A stretch of DNA of 64,000 bases from Clostridium estertheticum (GTDB lineage: Bacteria; Bacillota; Clostridia; Clostridiales; Clostridiaceae). Position numbers and translations under genes: made by a program. The notes under the pieces were generated by a model that did no database searches, had not been told where the DNA came from, and worked only from the letters and a program-made list of their open reading frames with translations. The stretch is from positions 5,291,001 to 5,355,000 of the forward strand of contig NZ_JAAMNH020000001.1 of the NCBI RefSeq assembly GCF_011065935.2. The letters are read 5' to 3'. Below are positions 52,688 through 61,500 of this stretch, in pieces (the stretch's first letter is position 1; every line of letters begins with the position of its first letter).

Positions 52688-53917
52688 TTATAGTAGTTCT
52701 CTCCTAACCCAGTCCAAAAGTTGCATAGTTGCTCTTTCCCTTATTTTCTGCCTATCACCGGATATTTTAAGCATCTTTGTTTTAACCTCGCCATTCATAT
52801 ATAAACCTACATAAACAAGTCCCACTGGCTTTTCTATGCTTCCGCCATCTGGACCTGCAATGCCTGTGGTGGAAATTCCAATATTAGTGCCTGCAGTTTT
52901 TGCTATACCTTGTGCCATCTCTGCTGCTACTTCACTACTTACTGCACCATACTTATCTAAGGTTTCTTCCGAAACTCCCAGTCTATTAATTTTAGCCCCA
53001 TTGCTATAAGTCACCGCCCCGTCAATAAACACAGAAGATATCCCTGGGTAATTTATAAGCTTTGCAGCTACCATTCCTCCTGTGCATGACTCAGCGGTAG
53101 CTATAGTTAACTTTTTATTTATAAGCATTTCTCCAAGTACATTCTCTAAAGATATATTCCCTTCTCCATAAATGTTATTGCCTAATCTACTTCGTATTTC
53201 TGCCTCCATAGGCTTCATAAGTTTTATGCCTTGTTCCTGCGTATTTGCTTTTGCTGTAATTCTAAAAATCATTTCTCCATCCTTAGCATAAGGTGCTACA
53301 GTTGGATTGGTTTGATTGTCTAATATATCTTCTATCATTTCTTCGGCGCTACTCTCTCCCACTCCTATAACTCTAAGCACCTTTGAAACTAATACTCCCT
53401 GCTGAAACTTTTCAAGATAAGGAACTACAGCTTCCTCAAACATAGGTTTCATTTCTCTAGGTGGCCCAGGTAAAAGTGCAACTATTTTCCCATCTTCCTC
53501 AATTATGCATCCTGGTGCTGTACCATTATTATTAGGAAGTATCACTGCATCTACTGGGAAATATGCCTGTTTTACATTGCTTTTCGCCATTGGTCTATTC
53601 ATATCCCTAAAATATCCCTCAATAATTTTCATAGAATCTTCATGAACCACACTCTTCTTCCCAAAATAATCAAAAGCTACTTCCTTGGTTAAATCATCCT
53701 TTGTAGGTCCAAGACCTCCAGTAGTTATAACTAAATCTGCTCTACTAAAAGCTAATCTATATGATTCGAGTAGTCTTTCTGGATTGTCACCAACAACTGA
53801 CTGATGATAAACTGATATGCCTAAATCTGCAAGTCTCTTAGCAAGATATTGTGCATTTGTATTGACTATATCACCTAACAATATTTCCGTTCCTACTGAT
53901 AATATTTCTGCGTTCAT
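52688..53917 (-). CDS. cinA: CinA-family protein (competence/damage-inducible)
   Basis: A 409-residue protein with a MoaB/MogA-like domain at the N-terminus (MNAEILSVGTEILLGDIVNTN; TTGGLGPTKDDLT) and a CinA C-terminal nicotinamide-nucleotide amidohydrolase domain (TIATAESCTGGMVAAKLI; GIAGPDGG). The start is the ATG at 53915-53917 with AAAGGAGG; the earlier TTG reading includes the GCCACTTGCC repeat and is not real. Confidence 0.94.
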   Translation of the reverse strand: MNAEILSVGTEILLGDIVNTNAQYLAKRLADLGISVYHQSVVGDNPERLLESYRLAFSRADLVITTGGLGPTKDDLTKEVAFDYFGKKSVVHEDSMKIIEGYFRDMNRPMAKSNVKQAYFPVDAVILPNNNGTAPGCIIEEDGKIVALLPGPPREMKPMFEEAVVPYLEKFQQGVLVSKVLRVIGVGESSAEEMIEDILDNQTNPTVAPYAKDGEMIFRITAKANTQEQGIKLMKPMEAEIRSRLGNNIYGEGNISLENVLGEMLINKKLTIATAESCTGGMVAAKLINYPGISSVFIDGAVTYSNGAKINRLGVSEETLDKYGAVSSEVAAEMAQGIAKTAGTNIGISTTGIAGPDGGSIEKPVGLVYVGLYMNGEVKTKMLKISGDRQKIRERATMQLLDWVRRELL

Positions 53918-53946
53918 AATTTCCTCCTTTTGCGCCTTCGGCACCT

Positions 53947-53976
53947 GGTGCCATCCACGTGGCAAGTGGCATCTTT
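53947..53976 (-). repeat. GCCACTTGCCACGTG repeat, copy 1
   Basis: On the minus strand it reads AAAGATGCCACTTGCC followed by ACGTGG and ATGGCACC. It matches copy 2 (55205-55234) at 29 of 30 positions. Lies between cinA and the MutS remnant. Confidence 0.7.
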
Positions 53977-53985
53977 ATTGTGTAT

Positions 53986-54126
53986 TTATACTTTATGTTG
54001 ACTCTTTGAGATTCTATCTTTAGCTCTATGAATGATTTCTTTTGGATATCCCATGAATTCAAGTACTTTTATTGCATTTCTAGTAGAGGATATTCCTTTC
54101 CTTATTTGGTAATCAAACTCCACTAA
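53986..54126 (-). pseudogene. C-terminal remnant of a MutS-family ATPase
   Basis: Forty-six codons read VEFDYQIRKGISSTRNAIKV, LEFMGYPKEI, then IHRAKDRIS and a stop. RKGISSTRNAIKVLEFMGYP is the end pattern of MutS-domain-V proteins. No ATPase core remains; upstream sequence is the end of the 2-hydroxyacid dehydrogenase gene, with which it overlaps by 4 bases. A deletion probably removed the rest. Confidence 0.75.
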
Positions 54127-55070
54127 TATCCTTTTTTTAAATTTACTACATTTACTAACTCTTCCCCTTGTACATACCTTTTCATATTCTTATAGATAAG
54201 GTCAAATCTTCTCTCGTTTCTCATCTCTGAAATCCAGGAATTATGAGAAGTTAATATAACATTATTTAAATCCCATAATGAATTATTTTCTTTTAGTGGT
54301 TCTTCTTCGTACACATCCAGCGCAGCCCCTGCTAGCTTACCACTTCTTAAATTTTTAATTAGAGAAACCTCATCCACAATACTCCCCCTAGCTACATTTA
54401 TGAAAAAAGCCCCAGGCTTCACTTCCGTAAATCTCTCTTCATTAATTAAATGGTGAGTAGCTTTTGTATATGGTATCGTACCTACAAACACATCACATAA
54501 CTTAAGCATTTCATTTAGCTCGCGCATAGCATAGCATCTATCGAAATATTGAATATCTCTACCATCTGTATTCACACCTACTATGTTTACTCCAAATCCC
54601 TGGAATCTTTTAGCTGCCTCCACTGCTATAGTACCTGTTCCTATAAATCCTATTGTCTTTCCATATAACTCCATAATACTTGTATCCATTTTCCATTTCC
54701 TATTGGTTTGGTTTTCATATAGACCCCTACTACTTTTAAACAGCTCTAGAGTTTTTAACACAATCCATTCCCCCATAGGTATACTGTAGCCACCTTTATT
54801 ATTGGTAATTATAATAGAAGTGTTTTTAACATACTCAGTTGGTAGTTGGTCAATGCCTATGCTAGATAATTGAATCCATTTTAGATTTTTCATTTTATCT
54901 ATCTCTAGGGTTTTAAAGGGATCATAACAAATTAAAACCTCTACCTCCGCTAAATCATCACTATAAATTAAATCTTGCTCTTTCTCTACTTTTATATCAT
55001 AGCCAAAATTCTCTATATCTTTCATTTTCTCTCCACCGTAGTTGTATGTGAAAAGTGCTTTAATAGCCAT
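54123..55070 (-). CDS. D-isomer-specific 2-hydroxyacid dehydrogenase
   Basis: A 315-residue NAD-dependent dehydrogenase related to phosphoglycerate dehydrogenase. The NAD loop (GFIGTGTIAVEAAKRF) and catalytic residues (Arg in VARGSIVDE, Glu in EEEP, His in LTSHNSW) are present. Substrate unknown. Ends directly on the MutS remnant and may have replaced it. AAGGGGGAA upstream of the ATG. Confidence 0.9.
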   Translation of the reverse strand: MAIKALFTYNYGGEKMKDIENFGYDIKVEKEQDLIYSDDLAEVEVLICYDPFKTLEIDKMKNLKWIQLSSIGIDQLPTEYVKNTSIIITNNKGGYSIPMGEWIVLKTLELFKSSRGLYENQTNRKWKMDTSIMELYGKTIGFIGTGTIAVEAAKRFQGFGVNIVGVNTDGRDIQYFDRCYAMRELNEMLKLCDVFVGTIPYTKATHHLINEERFTEVKPGAFFINVARGSIVDEVSLIKNLRSGKLAGAALDVYEEEPLKENNSLWDLNNVILTSHNSWISEMRNERRFDLIYKNMKRYVQGEELVNVVNLKKGY

Positions 55071-55204
55071 TGAAATTCCCCCTTACATTAAATCATCATC
55101 TTCTGAAGTGTCGTTAAACTATTACTCTATAATATACTACAAATGCTACCAGTTACCCTCTATATTTTATGAAAATTCATACAAACTTCGCTAACTTTAT
55201 AAAA

Positions 55205-55234
55205 AAAGATGCCACTTGCCACGTGGGTGGCACC
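55205..55234 (+). repeat. GCCACTTGCCACGTG repeat, copy 2
   Basis: AAAGATGCCACTTGCCACGT, then GGGTGGCACC. One mismatch to copy 1, which lies in the opposite orientation; it carries a central CCACGTGG palindrome. Confidence 0.7.
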
Positions 55235-55237
55235 TTC

Positions 55238-55263
55238 AAAAAAAGGTGCCGCAAGGCACCTTT
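55238..55263 (-). terminator. Terminator after the M16C peptidase
   Basis: AAAGGTGCC/GGCACCTTT with a GCAA loop; on the minus strand a run of seven T follows. Confidence 0.9.
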
Positions 55264-55266
55264 AAA

Positions 55267-58197
55267 TTATTTAAATACATTCACTAAACTCGTGAATATG
55301 TCTTTATTTTCTTTAAGCTTATTTTCATTTCCAAGTACGCAGAAACAGTTCTCTTTTATAATGTCATCTAATAGTGATTTAAAAGACTTAATATCCTCTG
55401 CCTTTGTATCTAGCACTTCGTCTCTTTCTGTTTGTCTTTGCGCCTCTGAAATACCTCTTATATAGAATGCAGTAGCTCTTTCACCCTTCATAGAAGGTGT
55501 TAGTGGTGAATCAAGCTCACTGATTGTTCCTATAATATATTTAGTCATTTCTCTTTCAGAAGCTTCGAAGCTCCCTATATAGTCACATATTCCGTCGTAA
55601 GCCTTTAAGGTTTCTGCAACATTAGGATCCCTATAAGACACAAATACTATATTACCACTTCTAGCTAAGTTTGCAAAACCACCATAGGCACCGCCCTGCA
55701 CGCGCACTCTATTCCATAAGTAGTCTAGACTTGCTATAGTTTTAAGAACCAGCATCTTACCTGAATAAGAGTAACCTTGCTTAATGAAGTTATAGCCTTT
55801 AGCTACATACTGAACATCTGATGAAGATAATAAGCCTTCATTATTTTTATTAAGCTCAAAGGCGTATTTTGCATCTGGCAATTCTTCTTGTCCTAGGATA
55901 CTTATAATCTTAGGTAATTCTGTAGCAAAGGCAGTATAAATATCCTCTTCTCCTGTAACACTTACCATAAGATTGTTCTTGTTAAATATAAGCTTTGATA
56001 CCTTGTTCAAATTTTCAATAATTTCCGCTGCTTTATTGTCAAAATTTCTTTCGATATCATTGATAAATTCATAAAAAGATATTCCTGTAGTTTTTTCTAT
56101 ATAAGCTGAAGCTGGAGAAAAGTAAGAAGTAAGTCTTCCAGCTGCCGCCATATGCCCTCTATCAAGGATTTTCATCTCTTGCCTTGATTTTAATTGTTGA
56201 ATTAGCTCCTTCAAACGCTTCTTATCATCAAATTTAGTAGTATTGATTATCTCTACCATAATATCAAAGAGTTTAGGAAGCTTTGGAACTAGTGCTTTAC
56301 TCTTTACTACCAGCTTTGGACTGTATTTTTCAAAATTTTCATTATCGCCATAAACCTCGGTTGTAAAATGAATTCCGCCTGTATGGATATTAATTTCATT
56401 AGATAAATCAGAATAATTAGTACGCTCTGTACTTACCCTTCCTAAAAGAGTTGATAGTAGGGTTATATATGGTAGTAACTTAATATCTACTTTTTTAGCA
56501 TCAAATAATATATTTATATAAGCAATTTTATTAGTAAATATATTATGAGATAATACCTTTACTCCATTTTCATCCTTTTCCTTCAGTGGTAAATGCTCTA
56601 CTGTAGTTTCAATGTCTGAACGCTCAAGTAGTGGAATAGTTTCAAGCACTTCCACAGGATCTGGTGTCATTTGTCTTTCTTTAAGAGCTTTTGTGCCTCG
56701 CACTATTTTCTCTATTTCACTCTCTGAAATACTGGCCTTATACTTAGCGAGCTTCTCTTCTGTTGCCTTAGACCTTTGATCTGCCAGACCTTTTTTACCA
56801 TTCAAAATAACCATAGAACTATGGGTATTGTTTATTAAGTACTTATCTATAAGATTTTCAAAATAATTAGTAGTTAACGCAGCTTTTATTTTGCCTAAAT
56901 AGCTTTCATACTCTAAATGCATAGTTGGGTCCTTATCATAAAGCCAACTGTCCATACTAGTTATATAATAGAATAATCCTTTTGGGAAACCTCCTAAATC
57001 AGCTTCTCGAAGCTTAAATTCTGTAATGTTTATACAAGCCTCTATTAGCTTTTTGTCTATTCCATCTTTAACTAAATTCTTTAATGTTGTGAATACAACT
57101 TCCTTAAATTCTTCTTTTTTATCTTCATTAGAGTTTTTTACTACTATACTGAACACTGGCTGCAATATACTATTATCAAAGCTTCCAAATACATCTTTGC
57201 CAAGGTCCGCTTCAACAAGAGCTCTCTTTAGTGGTGCTGCAGCACTTTCTAGTAGTAGATACTCTAAAATTTCAAAAGCTAAATGAAGTTCAGGCTGGCT
57301 AATATTATCCCCTGATACAAAGTTCAGACTTAAGAAGCTTTTATCCTTCTCATCATCGTCTGATGAAATAGGATAATCTATCTTAACTTCACTCATACTG
57401 CTAAAGGGTTTTTGCATTTGTATAGCTGAGTCTACGAAGGTTTTATCAAAATCATTAAGATATTTTTCGCTAATAAATTGTAACTCTTTATCAATATTTC
57501 CATCTCCATATAGGAATATATAACTGTTTGAAGGATGATAATATTTTTTATGAAACTCTACGAATTCCTCCTGTGTTAAATCAGGTATAAATTCTGGATC
57601 ACCACCGGATTCTACGCCGTAAGAAGTGTCTGGAAATAAGGATTCTTGAACCTTACGCATAAGACAGCCTTCAGGAGACGAAAATGCACCCTTCATTTCA
57701 TTATAAACTACACCTTTATAAGTTAATTTATCTTCCTTGTTTTCTAATTCGTAATGCCAACCCTCTTGCATTAATATCTCTGGCTGAGAGTACAAATTGG
57801 GATAAAAAACTGCATCTAAATATACATCCATAAGATTAAAAAAATCTTTTTCATTTTTACTAGCTAGAGGATATATTGTTTTATCAGAAAAGGTCATAGC
57901 ATTTAAAAATGTATTTAAAGATCCCTTTATGAGTTCCACAAAAGGCTCCTTTGTTGGAAACTTTCTAGAGCCGCAAAGCACTGAATGTTCTAATATATGT
58001 GGAAGCCCATTACTACTTTTAGGAGGTGTTCTAAATCCTATAGAAAACACCTTGTTATCATCATCATTTTCTATATGCATTAGTCTAGCTCCACTTTTTT
58101 CATGTTCAAATAATCTTGTAACTGAATTTAGCTCTTCTATATTTTTCTCCTGGATTAGCTTAAAGCCATGATATATAGTACCGATTGCAAATTTCAT
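55267..58197 (-). CDS. M16C (presequence-protease-like) metallopeptidase
   Basis: A 976-residue insulinase-family protein. The inverted zinc motif is intact (LPHILEHSVLCGS, His67, Glu70, His71) with the downstream Glu in NEMKGAFSSPEG. Four M16 modules and a linker, as in mitochondrial PreP, make a closed chamber degrading peptides. The ATG at 58195-58197 has GAGGAGG; the upstream reading has no ribosome site. No signal peptide, so cytoplasmic. Confidence 0.94.
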   Translation of the reverse strand: MKFAIGTIYHGFKLIQEKNIEELNSVTRLFEHEKSGARLMHIENDDDNKVFSIGFRTPPKSSNGLPHILEHSVLCGSRKFPTKEPFVELIKGSLNTFLNAMTFSDKTIYPLASKNEKDFFNLMDVYLDAVFYPNLYSQPEILMQEGWHYELENKEDKLTYKGVVYNEMKGAFSSPEGCLMRKVQESLFPDTSYGVESGGDPEFIPDLTQEEFVEFHKKYYHPSNSYIFLYGDGNIDKELQFISEKYLNDFDKTFVDSAIQMQKPFSSMSEVKIDYPISSDDDEKDKSFLSLNFVSGDNISQPELHLAFEILEYLLLESAAAPLKRALVEADLGKDVFGSFDNSILQPVFSIVVKNSNEDKKEEFKEVVFTTLKNLVKDGIDKKLIEACINITEFKLREADLGGFPKGLFYYITSMDSWLYDKDPTMHLEYESYLGKIKAALTTNYFENLIDKYLINNTHSSMVILNGKKGLADQRSKATEEKLAKYKASISESEIEKIVRGTKALKERQMTPDPVEVLETIPLLERSDIETTVEHLPLKEKDENGVKVLSHNIFTNKIAYINILFDAKKVDIKLLPYITLLSTLLGRVSTERTNYSDLSNEINIHTGGIHFTTEVYGDNENFEKYSPKLVVKSKALVPKLPKLFDIMVEIINTTKFDDKKRLKELIQQLKSRQEMKILDRGHMAAAGRLTSYFSPASAYIEKTTGISFYEFINDIERNFDNKAAEIIENLNKVSKLIFNKNNLMVSVTGEEDIYTAFATELPKIISILGQEELPDAKYAFELNKNNEGLLSSSDVQYVAKGYNFIKQGYSYSGKMLVLKTIASLDYLWNRVRVQGGAYGGFANLARSGNIVFVSYRDPNVAETLKAYDGICDYIGSFEASEREMTKYIIGTISELDSPLTPSMKGERATAFYIRGISEAQRQTERDEVLDTKAEDIKSFKSLLDDIIKENCFCVLGNENKLKENKDIFTSLVNVFK

Positions 58198-58263
58198 TTT
58201 TCTCCTCCTCATACTTTCTTTAAACTTAAAATACTTATTATATGTTTTAGTTGTTGCAAACTT

Positions 58264-58287
58264 GCCACTTGCCACGTGAGTGGCACC
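58264..58287 (+). repeat. GCCACTTGCCACGTG repeat, copy 3
   Basis: GCCACTTGCCACGTGAGTGG then CACC; one mismatch to copy 2 over 24 bases. Lies about 70 bases upstream of the M16C start codon, whereas copy 2 is just past the same gene's end. Confidence 0.65.
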
Positions 58288-58452
58288 AAACTTTTAATAT
58301 ATTCATTATACACCATTTTATTCCACACTACTAACAACATAAATGGTTTTATACATCTATGTTCCCTCATTTTTATTTTGTCTATACTATAGTTGAAAAA
58401 CAAAATTATTTATTTTTAAGATGGAAAATTCTATAACTTCCTTTAAAGTCCT

Positions 58453-58486
58453 AAAACCCTCAGTAATTTATGTAACTGAGGGTTTT
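58453..58486 (-). terminator. Terminator after the large signalling gene
   Basis: AAAACCCTCAG/CTGAGGGTTTT with a 12-base loop, just downstream of the stop codon at 58502. Confidence 0.8.
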
Positions 58487-58501
58487 ACTGAAGTTTTTTT
58501 G

Positions 58502-61500
58502 CTATAGTATTGGAACTATTATCTTGCCTAGAGTATTTACAAAATTAAAGTCCTCAAAGCCAAATTCTTTTGTCTGTGTTGATTCCGTTAAGTATAATAC
58601 TCCTTTTACTATGTTACCGTTGATCAATGGAATTGCCATAACAGATTGCCAGTTTGGTACACCTGTAACGGTATCATACTCAGTTATTGTGTCCCAATCT
58701 ATTTTGCATAATCCCTGTTTACTATCAATTACGGATTTTATTACCTTCTCATTATAGGTATTGATATCCATCCATTCATTTTTGAAAATTTTTCTTGAAT
58801 ATTGGTCTATAATATTGTCACTTTCTAAGATAAACAAAATTCCCTTTTGAGCTTCTGTAATTTCAATTATTCTACCTAATAAACTATATATTTTATCTTC
58901 TCTACTAGCGCTTATGTTTGTAAGCTCAATAAGTTCTATCATAGCAAGTACATTTCTATGGTCTTGTATTGCATTACCAGATATAATTCCAGTAAGTCTA
59001 TCTGTTCTTTTCGCCTTTTTAGAGAATTCACTATTCCAAATGTCATATCTATTTCGACCCTGCTGCTTTGCTACATATAGGGCTTGGTCAACTCTCTCAA
59101 CTAATTCTTCTTGCCACTCACCATGAAGGGGGTAGGAAGCTACACCCAAACTTACAGTAACATCTCGCCTATTGTCTAGTATTTTTTCTCCTTCTATTTT
59201 AGACCGAAGTTTTTTAGCTACAAGCTCAGCATCGCAAATACCAGTACGTGGAAGAATTACAATAAACTCCTCACCACCATATCTACCTACAATATCTGTT
59301 TCTCTCAAATTGCTCATCACAACATCGCTAACCCTTTTTAACACATAATCTCCTGTCCTATGTCCAAACTTATCATTTATTACTTTAAAATGATCTAAAT
59401 CATACATAATAAGTGAAAATTCACTTCCTGTTTGACTTGCTACTTCAATTTGTTCACCTAAGGCCTCTTCTAGATATTTTCTAGTAAGAGTTCCTGTCAA
59501 TTTATCAATAGAAGCAGTTAATTTAAATTTATACTTTTCAATTATTATACCGATAACTTTACCCAGCTCCATACATTTTTTTATGCTATCACTATTAAGA
59601 TTATTTAAAACCCTTTGTGATTCAATATATACATATCCAATCACATCCTTACTGCCCTGTATGTTTTTTCTTCTTTCACTTTCAATAAAGCCTTTGTCAT
59701 TGGAATTTTCCATAATAATGGGAATGCAAATAAACGCTTTTAAGGTATTATGAATACTATTTATATCTCCATTTATATTTTGTTCTAAAGATACATCTGT
59801 TACTAAAACTGGTCTCTCTCCAGTTAAAATTTTAGCTAATACCTCTTGGTTTTGTGGTAATTCATATCTTCTGTCACTAGAAGCGATAACTTTATAGGCT
59901 TTGTCATTATCATTTATAATAATAGTTCCCCTTGTGGCTAGTGTTATATATGATAAATAATCAATTATAAGCTCTAAATTTTTTCCATTGTCTGATTGTA
60001 GATTTTCTAATACATCACTTATATCATGAATATCTTCATGAAGAGAAGATGAATATATTTTTTTTATAGACTTTATAAAATTCTTGTTTTTCAAAATATC
60101 TTTATGGTTGACTTGCTCTATTAAATATAATAGGTCTTCTTTGTCACTGACATCAATGGACTCAGCTTCTAGCATTGTATTATCTTTATTTCCCTTATAA
60201 TAATTATTAATAGCTAAAAATTTATCGAAAGGCCTCAATGCATTATTTAGTTTAACATAAGACAATCTGGACTCTAACGGTAACTTGTTAATTATATCCT
60301 TTAATATGCCACAAGCTTCAAAGTAGTATATTACTGCATACAAATAATCCTTTTTATCAAAGTAATGATCTCCCATTGCAGTATACACTCTCCAATATAT
60401 ATCTACTTCATTATATTTATTTGAATACTCTAAGGCTTCATTGAAAAATTTAATATTCTTCTTCTTTTCAATTAATCCATCAACATATAATTTTTTAACA
60501 TATACTCTATGCTCTTTTATATCAATGTGAATCTTGTTAATCTCACTAAAAATAGTAGGTATGTGTTCTTGTTTGCCATTTTCATATAAAAAAATTATTA
60601 CCTCATAAAATATGTTAAGTCTACTAGTTAATGAGGATATTTTACTTGCTATAGTAATAATATTTTTAATGTTTTCTCTTAAATTCTCATCATTTTCTCT
60701 AAAATTAAATCTTATATATTCATTTAAAATCTGAGCCTGACATTTAAAAATACATTCATCATGCTCATATAAATCTAATGCCTTATTTATATAAAACTGA
60801 GCTTTTTTCAAATCCCCAAATTTATAGTTAATTTCAGAAGCAAAACAGTAAAATTCTCCTATTTCCTTACATTGATTGGGATAATTTTCTAGTTCTTTAT
60901 TACAAAGTTCATAATACTTATAAGCATTATCATAATCACCTAATTTTAAATAAGAACTAGCAATAGAACTATAACAATAAAAAATATGGAATTCATCCTC
61001 ATACTTTTTACATATTTCTAGTGTTTCCATAAAATATTGTAAGGATATTTCATACTGCTCCTTTAATAAATATGTGGCACCAATATTTATTAAAGCTAGT
61101 ACTTCCTCCGAGCTCATATTATTTTTTTCACATATACCCTTCATCTTTAAGAAATATTTTATGGCCTTATTATCGTCTTGATAATAATCTCCATAAATAA
61201 CACCTATTCTATTTAATGATTTTATTAAACCACTAATATTATTATATTTATTGCAAACTTCTATATTTTTTTCGAAAATTACTAATGCTTCCTGTGCTCT
61301 ACCACTTCTTAAATAAGCTAATCCCTTATGGTTGTAAAATATAGTTTTTAACTCTTCATATTCACCGTTACAAATTTCTATACAACTGTTGCATATAGTT
61401 TGTACACTTTCATATTCTCGCTTTATGTCGTATACGGAAGCAAGGATACCTTGACATTTAAGCATCCCTGCAACGTAATCTTCTTTGACAAGCATACTTT

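Noticed and set aside
53917..53965. Longer N-terminus for CinA
   Set aside because: The extension is the translated GCCACTTGCC repeat; the ATG at 53917 has a strong ribosome site and matches family starts.
58502..59900. Separate histidine kinase or sensor gene at the C-terminal end of the giant protein
   Set aside because: The reading frame is continuous and no H-box or internal start with a ribosome site was found; the end is GGDEF plus GAF.
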